From Kutzneria sp035492655 (GTDB lineage: Bacteria > Actinomycetota > Actinomycetes > Mycobacteriales > Pseudonocardiaceae), in assembly GCA_035492655.1 (NCBI GenBank), contig DATJJB010000709.1, forward strand, positions 1 through 9,463: a stretch of DNA of 9,463 bases. Direction: 5' to 3'. A model generated the notes under the pieces. It saw only the letters and a program-made list of their open reading frames with translations, did no database searches and was not told the DNA's origin. Positions 1-6,278 of this stretch are shown here, piece after piece (position 1 is the first letter of the stretch; every line of letters begins with the position of its first letter). Both the position numbers and the translations under genes were made by a program.

Positions 1-590
1 ACCACGGCGATCGCGGTCTCGCCCCCGACCGACCATCGCAGCCGCGGCGGCCAGCTTGCACAGCAGCAGTCGGACGTAACCGGAGCCGCCGAGCGCGGCC
101 GACAGGTTGACGTCCCGTAACGCCATGGCCACAACGGATCCAGCCAACACGCCGACCGAAACCGTTGCGAAAAAGGAGAAGCGGCTGGCAGCCGTAGACA
201 CAGAGGGCCGCGTGCCGACCAGCACGCAGTCGGCGAGCACCAGAACCGGCCGGTCGGGTAGGAACCGCATGGCCACCAAGGCCCCGAGCCGTACCATCAG
301 AAGCACGCCGAACATCGTGCCGACGGTGTCGCCGAGCAACGCCGGATCGAAAGCGCTGACAGCGACGCGCCGGCGACGTTCGTGCCTTGCAACAACAGGG
401 ATCCCACAGCGGAGCCAAGAGCGGTCCACCACGCGATGCGTCGAAGTAACAGCACGCGACCGTCGCTACGACCGGCCGGCCAGCAGGACGCAACGAAGAA
501 CGCGCTGCCGATCAGCAACGCGATACTGAGGTACGAAAGCCAGCGCAGTAGCCAGAACGCCATGCCCATCAACGGATCCGCGCCGGCCCG
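1..590 (-). pseudogene. Broken CopD-type copper transport membrane domain (CopC-CopD remnant), runs off the left edge
   Basis: The minus strand from about 590 down encodes a hydrophobic stretch starting DPLMGMAFWLLRWLSYLS, then WPAG and LLLQGTNVAGASLSA. This matches the way the membrane half of actinobacterial CopC-CopD fusions begins (helix, 'CWPAG', 'LLLQGPYAAG'-like loop). Around 357-360 the frame breaks: the original frame ends at a TGA at 299-297. The frame offset by one missing base continues with FDPALLGDTVGTMFG, later RFSFFATVSVGVL and SGYVRLLLCKLAAAAA, which are the expected downstream CopD motifs, and stays open to base 1. The middle is also shorter than I would expect, with helices apparently missing between the LLMVRLGAL and RFSFF segments. 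No start codon with a leader is present, and the CopC part is absent. CopD proteins are inner-membrane proteins linked to copper uptake or resistance. Family assignment is by remembered motifs; a sequencing error could explain the frameshift but not the missing N-terminus. Confidence 0.7.
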
Positions 591-629
591 CGCACTGGCG
601 TCCACCACCGGCGCGGCCCCGGGTCGAGC

Positions 630-902
630 GTCACGGCGGCGACCATCAAGTCCGCGGCGACCCCGCCGCTCGTCGACGACGACGGCAACCAGGTCACCAC
701 CGCCGTCAGCGAGATCGACTGGACCGCCACCGGACCGGACAGCGCGGTCAAGCCCGGGGAGTACGACGAGTTCCTCGTCGAGGCCGGGCCGCTGCCCAAG
801 ATCGACCGCCTGGAGCTCCGGGTGGTGCGGACCTACAGCGACGGCACCGTCGTGCGCTGGATCGACCCCGGCCAGTCGGAGCACCCCGCTCCGGCGCTGT
901 GA
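630..902 (+). pseudogene. C-terminal fragment of a YcnI-like (DUF1775) copper-associated protein
   Basis: The frame ending at the TGA at 900-902 reads VTAATIKSAATPP, then VSEIDWTATGPDSAVKPGEYDEF, EAGPLPKIDRL, VVRTYSDGTVVRWID and SEHPAPAL. This is the typical C-terminal half of YcnI/DUF1775 proteins: the W, the 'I/VKPGEFxxF' strand, 'GPLP', 'QTYSDGxVVRW' and the final 'EHPAPxL'. The conserved sequence begins abruptly near 630. Upstream codons give arginine-rich nonsense and no start codon or signal peptide, so roughly the first half of the domain and the leader are missing. The membrane anchor common at the end of YcnI proteins is also absent. YcnI proteins are extracytoplasmic and usually sit next to CopC/CopD genes. 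A CopD remnant lies directly upstream here but on the opposite strand, so the two are parts of one wrecked copper locus. Confidence 0.75.
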
Positions 903-972
903 GCGAGGTTTCGATTGTCGTCTAAAGGCATTACCCCGATCGTCGGCGTTATTGCCTGTGGTCTAAGAATTC

Positions 973-1001
973 TTGACGCGTGACTGCCGCCGCTCTACGT
1001 T
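973..1001 (+). promoter_or_regulatory. Vegetative-type promoter for the secreted protein at 1101
   Basis: A TTGACG at 973-978 is separated by exactly 17 bp from TACGTT at 996-1001, a good actinobacterial -35/-10 pair. Transcription would start near 1008, leaving a leader of about 90 nt before the ATG at 1101. A 10-bp perfect palindrome (AAGAATTCTT, 965-974) overlaps the first bases of the -35 box and could be a small operator. Apart from this, nothing recognisable lies between 903 and 1100. Confidence 0.55.
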
Positions 1002-1100
1002 GTGGATCGTCGTGGCGGATGGGGGGCGGCCGTCGACCGGGGGAGTGCCACCTTGTCGCGTCTTGCCTTGCGGAGACCGAACAGGAGTGGATTGCCAACC

Positions 1101-1604
1101 ATGAGAGTCATCACCCGAGTGCTGCTCACCGCGGGCGTCGTGGCAACGGTGGCGGGGCTGTCGGTGGGCGCGAGTGTCGCGGGCCAGCAGTCGGCGCAGG
1201 ACGACAGCGGCATGTCGTCCACCGTGGAGGACTTCAGCTACCCGGGCGCGGACAAGATCCTCGCGGACCGGGGGATCAAGCTGATCAGCGGCGACGGCCA
1301 CCTGATGCTGGTCGACTGCGTCAACGTCAGCGGCCTGATCGAGGTGCGCTCGCTCAACAGCTCGGCCGACCACAGCAGCGATCCCGGCCACTACTGCTTC
1401 CGCGTGACGGGGACGAGCGGCGACCTGAAGCTGGAGCTGGCCGACGCCTACCAGGTCAAGGGCGACAGCCACGCCGTGCAGGCGACCGTGACGGTGGACG
1501 GCCAGAGCAGCACGGTGGCGGTGGCCAAGAACGGCTGGACGGGCGTCGGTGTCGGCGCCGGCACGGACTCCGCGACGCTGCTCGAGCTCAAGGCCGCGCC
1601 CTAG
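1101..1604 (+). CDS. Small secreted actinobacterial protein of unknown function
   Basis: This 167-residue protein begins MRVITRVLLTAGVVATVAGL, a Sec signal peptide with likely cleavage near residue 28 (ASVAG). The mature part carries the motifs DFSYPGADKILADRGIKLISGDGH (residues 44-67), LVDC (71-73), GLIEVRS (78-84), YCFRVTGTSGDLKLEL (98-113) and TVTVDG (129-134). I recognise the pattern as a secreted-protein family common in Streptomyces and relatives with no established function. The two cysteines (C73 and C99) are the only ones in the mature chain and probably form a disulfide. The ATG was chosen because it opens the signal peptide; the frame is open further upstream but gives no leader-like sequence. 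The candidate ribosome site AGGAG at 1083-1087 is unusually far away (13 nt). The gene has its own promoter and terminator, so it is monocistronic. Secretion is well supported; the role is unknown. Confidence 0.85.
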   Translation: MRVITRVLLTAGVVATVAGLSVGASVAGQQSAQDDSGMSSTVEDFSYPGADKILADRGIKLISGDGHLMLVDCVNVSGLIEVRSLNSSADHSSDPGHYCFRVTGTSGDLKLELADAYQVKGDSHAVQATVTVDGQSSTVAVAKNGWTGVGVGAGTDSATLLELKAAP

Positions 1605-1624
1605 CCCGAGTTCTTCTCGCACAA

Positions 1625-1657
1625 CGGCAGCCGCGTCCACCACGGACGCGGCTGCCG
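1625..1657 (+). terminator. Strong hairpin terminator after the secreted-protein gene
   Basis: A perfect 14-bp stem (1625-1638 pairing with 1644-1657) encloses the loop ACCAC. It begins 20 bp after the stop at 1604. No run of T follows beyond TCGTTGT, as is common for GC-rich actinobacterial terminators. Confidence 0.8.
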
Positions 1658-1665
1658 TCGTTGTG

Positions 1666-1718
1666 CTTGCGCAAGATTGCGGTAAACGACCGCATTCGGC
1701 TTGCGTTCTGCGCCGAAT
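1666..1718. repeat. Cluster of three short inverted repeats upstream of the GH54 gene
   Basis: Three small dyads are packed between the terminator and the GH54 promoter region. They are the palindrome CTTGCGCAAG (1666-1675), a 6-bp stem TGCGGT/ACCGCA with a 5-nt loop (1678-1694), and the 7-bp arms ATTCGGC/GCCGAAT (1694-1700 with 1712-1718). They could be operators, part of a longer termination structure, or chance in GC-rich DNA. No coding sequence is seen in 1658-1870. Confidence 0.35.
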
Positions 1719-1765
1719 TACTTCGGAGATCGTTCAAAGTAGGCATCCAACCGCCGGCGAACGCC

Positions 1766-1794
1766 TTGACTTAGATCCAAAGTCGGTCGAACAT
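1766..1794 (+). promoter_or_regulatory. Possible promoter and operator for the GH54 arabinofuranosidase
   Basis: TTGACT at 1766-1771 is a good -35 box. The best -10 at 17-bp spacing is the weak GAACAT (1789-1794). An inverted repeat GACTT-N7-AAGTC (1768-1784) overlaps the -35 box, as expected for a repressor site controlling a polysaccharide-degrading enzyme. The -10 is poor, so this is tentative. Confidence 0.3.
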
Positions 1795-1870
1795 GTGCGC
1801 CACGGGGAAGGCTCCCTGCCGCCACGGAGCGCCGTCCCGATGACTCCCGACAATGATGACGGAGGTTGTC

Positions 1871-3367
1871 GTGCACGCCCTGCCCACCTTCCGACGGCGC
1901 CTGCTCGTGCTGCTGTTGGCGCTGGTCCTGCCGGTTCTCGGCCTGGCGACGACGCGGACCGCCGCCGCGGCGACCCAGAAGACCTGCGACCTCTACGCGT
2001 CCGGCGGCACGCCCTGCGCGGCGGCCTACAGCACCACGCGAGCACTGTTCGCGTCCTACAACGGCCCGCTGTACCAGATCCAGCGCACCTCGGACCACGG
2101 CACGCTGAACATCGGCCTGCGGTCCGCCGGCGGCGTGGTCGACGCCGCGCCGCAGGTTTCCTTCTGCGGCGGCACCAGTTGCACCATCACCCAGCTCTAC
2201 GACCAGACGGCCAACGGCAACCACATGCCGATCTCCCCGGGCTCGGCCTGCTCGGGCTGCTCCGGCGCGCTGCACGGGCCCGGCCCGAACGGCGCGGACA
2301 TCGGCGCCGACGCGATGGCGCTGCCGGTGACGGTCAGCGGCCAGCCGGCGTACGGCGTGCTGGTCAACAACATCGGCACCGGCTACCGCAACAACGCCGT
2401 CCGCAACGTGCCCACCGGCGCGCAACCCGAGGGCATGTACATGGTGACGTCGTCCAATCTCACCAGCGGCTCCTGCTGCTTCGACTTCGGCTCGGCCGAG
2501 ACCGACGACTCCGACGACGGCAACTCGACCATGAACGCGATCTACTACGGCTCCGCGTGCTGGGTCGGCGGCTGCACCGGCCCGGGCCCGTGGGTCGGCG
2601 GCGACCTCGAGAACGGCATGTACTTCAGCGACAACGGCCGGAACCCGACGAACATCCAGAGCGAGACCGGCATGTTCGTGACGGCCTGGGAGAAGAACAA
2701 CGGCACCACCAACTTCACCCTGAAGTTCGGCAACGGCCAGTCCGGCGGGCTGACGACCTCGTACTCCGGCGCGCTGCCCAACGGCTACAACCCGATGAAG
2801 GTGCAGCCCTCCATCGAACTCGGCACCGGCGGCGACAACAGCCCGCTGGGCAAGGGCGAGTTCTTCGAGGGCGCCGTCACGACCGGTTTTCCCTCCGACG
2901 CAACGGAGAACGCGGTGCAGGCCGACCTGGTCGCGGCCGGCTACGCCGACAACAACACCACGTTCCACCGCAGCACGTCCGTGGTGAGCTTCCGGGCCCA
3001 CGCCAATGGGAAGTACGTCGACGCGCCCGACAACACCACGTCGCTGATCGCCGACGCCACCTCGATCGGCACGGCCGAGACCTTCGACATGTTCACCGAC
3101 ACCGACGGCACCATCGGCCTGCGGGCGCACTCCGACAACAACTGGGTCACCGCGGAGAGCAACGGCGCCGCGCCGCTGATCGCCAACCGCGGCGGCCCCG
3201 GGCCGTGGGAGACGTTCTCCCTGCTGCACAACCCGGACGGCAGCGTAAGCCTACGGGCGTACAACAACCAGCACCTGGTGACGGCGGAGAACGCCGGCGC
3301 GTCATCGTTGATCGCCAACCGCACGGCCGTCGGCCCGTGGGAGGAGTTCGACCTCATCACCCACTGA
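1871..3367 (+). CDS. Secreted GH54 alpha-L-arabinofuranosidase with C-terminal fascin-like beta-trefoil
   Basis: This enzyme should remove terminal alpha-L-arabinofuranosyl groups from arabinan or arabinoxylan outside the cell, with retention of configuration. The 498-residue protein starts at GTG 1871, placed 5 nt after GGAGG (1861-1865); the in-frame ATGs at 1853 and 1856 precede that ribosome site and are less likely. Residues 1-34 are a signal peptide (RRRLLVLLLALVLPVLG, then TAAAA). Residues 38-360 match the GH54 catalytic domain: CDLYASGGTPC (39-49), STTRALFASYNGPLYQIQR (54-72), the vicinal cysteine motif SCCFDFGSAET (201-211), GGDLENGMYF with the expected nucleophile E247, and GTGGDNS with the expected acid/base D322. 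Residues 371-498 form three ~42-residue repeats (SFRAHANGKYV, GLRAHSDNNWV, SLRAYNNQHLV), a fascin-type beta-trefoil, instead of the arabinose-binding CBM42 domain usual in fungal GH54 enzymes. Its stop abuts that of the convergent VIT-VWA gene. Family assignment is confident; substrate is inferred. Confidence 0.92.
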   Translation: MHALPTFRRRLLVLLLALVLPVLGLATTRTAAAATQKTCDLYASGGTPCAAAYSTTRALFASYNGPLYQIQRTSDHGTLNIGLRSAGGVVDAAPQVSFCGGTSCTITQLYDQTANGNHMPISPGSACSGCSGALHGPGPNGADIGADAMALPVTVSGQPAYGVLVNNIGTGYRNNAVRNVPTGAQPEGMYMVTSSNLTSGSCCFDFGSAETDDSDDGNSTMNAIYYGSACWVGGCTGPGPWVGGDLENGMYFSDNGRNPTNIQSETGMFVTAWEKNNGTTNFTLKFGNGQSGGLTTSYSGALPNGYNPMKVQPSIELGTGGDNSPLGKGEFFEGAVTTGFPSDATENAVQADLVAAGYADNNTTFHRSTSVVSFRAHANGKYVDAPDNTTSLIADATSIGTAETFDMFTDTDGTIGLRAHSDNNWVTAESNGAAPLIANRGGPGPWETFSLLHNPDGSVSLRAYNNQHLVTAENAGASSLIANRTAVGPWEEFDLITH

Positions 3368-5644
3368 TCACCGCTTCCAGAAGGAGTCCCGCCGCTGCTC
3401 GGCCAGGGCCTCGAACACGTCGACGGCCCGCTGCCACCGGTGGTCGAGCGCGGTGGACTCCCGCAATTCCGTCACCAGATCGCGCAGCTGCCGCACCGCG
3501 GGCTCGGACAGTCCCGCCGCTCGGAAACCGTCGAGCCGCCGATCGATGTCCGCGGCCAGGGTGGCGAGATGTGCCAGTCGCTCGGCCTCGGGACGGGGGA
3601 TGAGCCGGCTGAGCCGCTTCAGGACGGCCGCCACGTACGTCGCGACGGTCTCCGGCAGCGTGGCCTTTTCCGGGGCACTGCGCAGCAATCGCTTGCTGGC
3701 CATCGGCGCGGCGGGCATTGCCGGCGCGGGCGGTGGCGCGAACCCGCCCGGTGTGGGGAATCCTCCTGGGGCTGCCCCGAATCCGCGCCCGACCATGGCA
3801 CTCGCGGCCCAGCCGTGTGGGGTCTCGACCGGCTGCACGACGTGGTGCTGAACCCCGCTTTCGTTGACCACCCGAGGATCCACCGCGACGAACGCCGTGA
3901 ACCGCGACAGCACGTGATAGCGCAGCGACACGTCGACGATCTCGCGTTCGAGGTCGGCCTGGCCGCTGTCCTGGCTGACGTAACTGTCCTCCAGGTCCCG
4001 GATCCGGGCGCGGGCCCAGGTGGCCGGCAGGCTGTCGTTCTCGCTCGGCACGGCGGAAACCGTTGTCTGCCAACCACGACCCTCGACCCGTACCGCACCT
4101 GCGCTGTCACCGGTGTACCGGCCGCTGATCACGACCGGCGCGCCGGCGAACAGATCGGGCAACCTGGCCGGCGTGAGGCTGCGCTCGTCCACCTGGAGCC
4201 CGGCCGACCGCACGGCCAAGTCGGTGACCAGCGGCGTGCCGATCCGGTGATGGATGTGCCGCATGGCCTCGTCCAGCCGGTCCTCGGACTCAACCAGCTC
4301 GCACCGGCCGCCGGTTCGCGTGGCCAGCCGGCGCAGGAACGCCGCGTTCACCGCGGTGTCGATGCCGATCGTATGCACACGGATCGAGCCGAGTGACTGG
4401 AGGATCTGGTCCTCGTTGCCGACCTGGCCGTCGGTGACCAGCACCAGAACGCGTTCCCGGTCCTCGTCGCCGGCCAGCGTCGCCGCGGCGAGCTGCAACG
4501 CCGGCAGCATCTCGGTGCCGCCACGGGCCGTCAACGCCGACAGGTGCCGCACGGCGCGGAACCTGTTGCGGTCAGTGGCATTCACCAACCCCTCCGGCAA
4601 CTCCGGCGAGGTCCCCACCATGTGGTCGAAGGCCAGCACCACAAACCGATCGGCCGGCGTCAGCGTGTCGACGATACGGGCCGCCGCGCGCCGAGCCGCG
4701 GTCATCTTCCAGCCCGCCATGCTGCCCGACCGGTCCAGCACCAGCGCCACGTCGCGAGGTCGTGGGGGAGTGCTCGTCACCGGCGGCAGCACGGTCAGCA
4801 GGAACGTGCCGCCCTCCGCGTCCGGCCTCGTCGCCAGCGACGTCGTCACGGCTGCCTCGTCGCCGAGTTTGAGGCGCAGCACGAAATCGCGGTCGAGGCG
4901 TTCGCCCGGCGTCAGCCGAAGCCGTTGCGCTGCACCGTCGACCGGCTCGCTGACGACCGGCAACGTGGAGCTGATGTCGGTCAGCGGCAGACCGGCCGGG
5001 TCGATGTCGACGACCGCGGAAAGCCTTACCGGATTGGGGAATCCGGGCAGCAACACCGGCGGGCTGATCCTCGACGCGTCGGGCACGGCATCGGTGTCGA
5101 GCGCCGTGCCGTCGCCGACCTGTGGGCCGGCCAGTGGAGTGCCAGGGATGTAGCGGGGCGCCACCACGAGTGGGAACCGGAACGTCGCTTCGCCGTCCTC
5201 GTACGGTAACCGGCCGGCCAGACCGACCCGCACCGTGACCCGCTCGCCCGGCATGATGTTGCCGACGCGCATGGTGAACACGCCCGGCCGGTCCTCCTCG
5301 GCGATCGACGCCCGCTTGCCCTCGCTCAGCGCCTGGTCGTAGTCGGCCCGCGCCTCGCCGCGTTCCTTGAGGATGCCCTCCACCACCCGGCCGTCCGCCT
5401 CCATCCGCAGCGTCGTCACCGCCGCGCGGTCGGGCAGCGGGAAGATGTACGTCGCCTCCAGCGGCTCGTCGAACGGGTTGCGAAACCCTTGCGCCAGCTC
5501 GGTTCGCACGGTCAGACCGGTGATCGTCGCGGTCAGGTCGAGCTCGTCCAGCGGCAGGTTGCCGCGTCCGGTGCGCAGCACCGCGATGCCGGCGTCCTCG
5601 GTCGGCCGGTCGTCGTCCTTCGTCAGATGCACGCGCACGGTCAT
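3368..5644 (-). CDS. Cytosolic VIT and von Willebrand factor A domain protein
   Basis: The 758-residue protein has an N-terminal VIT domain (about 28-165: LTATITGLTVRTELAQGFRNP, EATYIFPLPDRAAV, DYDQALSEGKRASIAEE, NIMPGERV). A VWA domain follows (about 297-470) with a complete metal-binding MIDAS: DRSGS (D304, S306, S308), GGT (T377) and TDG (D405). Residues 570-590 hold the RYHVLSRFTAFVAVD segment typical after the VWA in this class. A Gly/Pro-rich linker (about 620-650) leads to a helical C-terminal tail (660-758). There is no signal peptide or membrane segment, so it is probably cytosolic. VIT-VWA architecture is shared with inter-alpha-trypsin inhibitor heavy chains; the bacterial role is unknown, though an intact MIDAS implies metal-dependent ligand binding. 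The start overlaps the regulator's stop (ATGA), indicating translational coupling. GAGAGGG sits directly against the ATG and is better spaced (6 nt) for a GTG two codons in (5638), which may be the true start. Confidence 0.9.
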   Translation of the reverse strand: MTVRVHLTKDDDRPTEDAGIAVLRTGRGNLPLDELDLTATITGLTVRTELAQGFRNPFDEPLEATYIFPLPDRAAVTTLRMEADGRVVEGILKERGEARADYDQALSEGKRASIAEEDRPGVFTMRVGNIMPGERVTVRVGLAGRLPYEDGEATFRFPLVVAPRYIPGTPLAGPQVGDGTALDTDAVPDASRISPPVLLPGFPNPVRLSAVVDIDPAGLPLTDISSTLPVVSEPVDGAAQRLRLTPGERLDRDFVLRLKLGDEAAVTTSLATRPDAEGGTFLLTVLPPVTSTPPRPRDVALVLDRSGSMAGWKMTAARRAAARIVDTLTPADRFVVLAFDHMVGTSPELPEGLVNATDRNRFRAVRHLSALTARGGTEMLPALQLAAATLAGDEDRERVLVLVTDGQVGNEDQILQSLGSIRVHTIGIDTAVNAAFLRRLATRTGGRCELVESEDRLDEAMRHIHHRIGTPLVTDLAVRSAGLQVDERSLTPARLPDLFAGAPVVISGRYTGDSAGAVRVEGRGWQTTVSAVPSENDSLPATWARARIRDLEDSYVSQDSGQADLEREIVDVSLRYHVLSRFTAFVAVDPRVVNESGVQHHVVQPVETPHGWAASAMVGRGFGAAPGGFPTPGGFAPPPAPAMPAAPMASKRLLRSAPEKATLPETVATYVAAVLKRLSRLIPRPEAERLAHLATLAADIDRRLDGFRAAGLSEPAVRQLRDLVTELRESTALDHRWQRAVDVFEALAEQRRDSFWKR

Positions 5645-6186
5645 CCCTCTCGGTCAGCGCTCAGGTCCAACCCGAGCCGGCGCAACGTTTCCAGCAGTGG
5701 TGCCGCCGCCGCCTCGATCGCGGCCAGCTCTTCGTTGTCGGGCACGTGGTTCGCGGCGCCGAGCAGCACGGTCACGCCGGCCCCCAGCTTGATTCCTGGC
5801 ACCACAACGGCTTTCTTCGGCGCCGCCGGCCGCGCCGCCCAGAACTTCTCCCTCGTCGGCAGCTTGTCCGGCACCCGGGCGATCTCCGTCAGCGTCGCCT
5901 CCGTTGCCCCCAACAGCCGCTCCTGCACCTCCGCCAGTGTGCGGCCGTCGGCCTGAAGTCGTTTGACGGCAACGATTTGCAGCAGGTGCCGGCGACCGTA
6001 CAGCGCCGTCCGGCCGTGCATGCCCGCCGGCCGGTCCAGCAGGCCGATCGTGGTGTACCAGCGGATCGTCCGCCGGTCCGGCACCTCCCTGACGCGTCCG
6101 TTCGTCTGTCCCGGGTAGCCGGCCGCCAACGCCTCGGCCACCTCGGCCGAGAGCTCGTCGATCGTCCACAGCCCGTCGTCCCGCAC
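5641..6186 (-). CDS. MerR-like winged helix-turn-helix regulator, coupled to the VIT-VWA gene
   Basis: This 181-residue DNA-binding protein starts at GTG 6186. The HTH/wing region is PDRRTIRWYTTIGLLDRP (36-53), GRTALYGRRHLLQIVAVKRLQ (58-78) and GRTLAEVQERL (81-91), the standard MerR pattern ('IRyYeriGLL', 'Y...h...l..Ik.l...G.sL.eI...L'). The C-terminal part (130-175: VPGIKLGAGVTVLLGA, AAAPLLETLRRLGL) looks like a small effector or dimer domain seen in actinobacterial relatives; no metal-binding Cys is present, so it is not a classical metal sensor. Its TGA overlaps the ATG of the VIT-VWA gene by 4 bp, so it probably controls that gene. A perfect palindrome lies 11 bp upstream of the start and overlaps the promoter, suggesting autoregulation. 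No convincing ribosome site precedes the GTG. Confidence 0.85.
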   Translation of the reverse strand: MRDDGLWTIDELSAEVAEALAAGYPGQTNGRVREVPDRRTIRWYTTIGLLDRPAGMHGRTALYGRRHLLQIVAVKRLQADGRTLAEVQERLLGATEATLTEIARVPDKLPTREKFWAARPAAPKKAVVVPGIKLGAGVTVLLGAANHVPDNEELAAIEAAAAPLLETLRRLGLDLSADREG

Positions 6187-6192
6187 TCTTCG

Positions 6193-6221
6193 ATACTGAC
6201 ACTGTCATATGACAGTGTCAA
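6193..6221 (-). promoter_or_regulatory. Promoter of the regulator/VIT-VWA operon, probably giving a leaderless mRNA
   Basis: On the minus strand a perfect TTGACA (-35) occupies 6221-6216. After a 17-bp spacer comes CAGTAT (6198-6193), an acceptable -10. The expected start, 6-7 bp downstream, falls on the GTG initiation codon at 6186, and no Shine-Dalgarno sequence is visible. The transcript is therefore probably leaderless, which is common in actinomycetes. The palindromic operator overlaps the -35, spacer and edge of the -10. Confidence 0.6.
6197..6220. promoter_or_regulatory. Perfect 24-bp palindromic operator
   Basis: The sequence is a perfect dyad centred between 6208 and 6209. It consists of two 11-bp near-palindromes of form TGACANTGTCA (6197-6207 and 6210-6220) separated by TA, giving four TGACA half-sites in one turn-spaced array. 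Its position over the promoter of the MerR-like gene makes that protein the obvious ligand, probably as an autorepressor. This is inferred from position only. Confidence 0.75.
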
Positions 6222-6235
6222 CGTCATAGGACGGA

Positions 6236-6272
6236 AAGAGGCCCCGCCCGGATGTGCCGGACGGGGCCTCTT
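6236..6272 (-). terminator. Hairpin terminator of the protease-propeller gene
   Basis: A 16-bp stem with one mismatch (6236-6251 pairing with 6257-6272) encloses a 5-nt loop. It begins 6 bp after the stop codon at 6281-6279 and is followed on the minus strand by CTTTCC. It separates this gene from the regulator promoter immediately downstream. Confidence 0.8.
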
Positions 6273-6278
6273 CGCTGG

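Noticed and set aside
297..884. Treating the whole minus-strand open frame as one intact gene starting at 884
   Set aside because: Residues before about 590 are the antisense of the YcnI fragment and have no motif; only the portion below 590 reads as CopD, and it is cut by a frameshift.
107..966. Plus-strand open frames across the copper-gene remnants (107-529 and 382-966)
   Set aside because: Both are basic, Ser/Thr/Arg-rich shadows; the real signals are the CopD motifs on the minus strand and the YcnI motifs in a different plus frame.
1718..3229. Long open frame on the minus strand opposite the GH54 gene
   Set aside because: It is rich in Arg, Gly, Val and Ala, has no recognisable motif, and mirrors the GC-biased codons of the GH54 gene, whose catalytic motifs are clear.
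1549..3603. Plus-strand open frame overlapping GH54 in another frame
   Set aside because: It is Arg-rich nonsense running through a terminator and past the GH54 stop; it is a GC-rich shadow.
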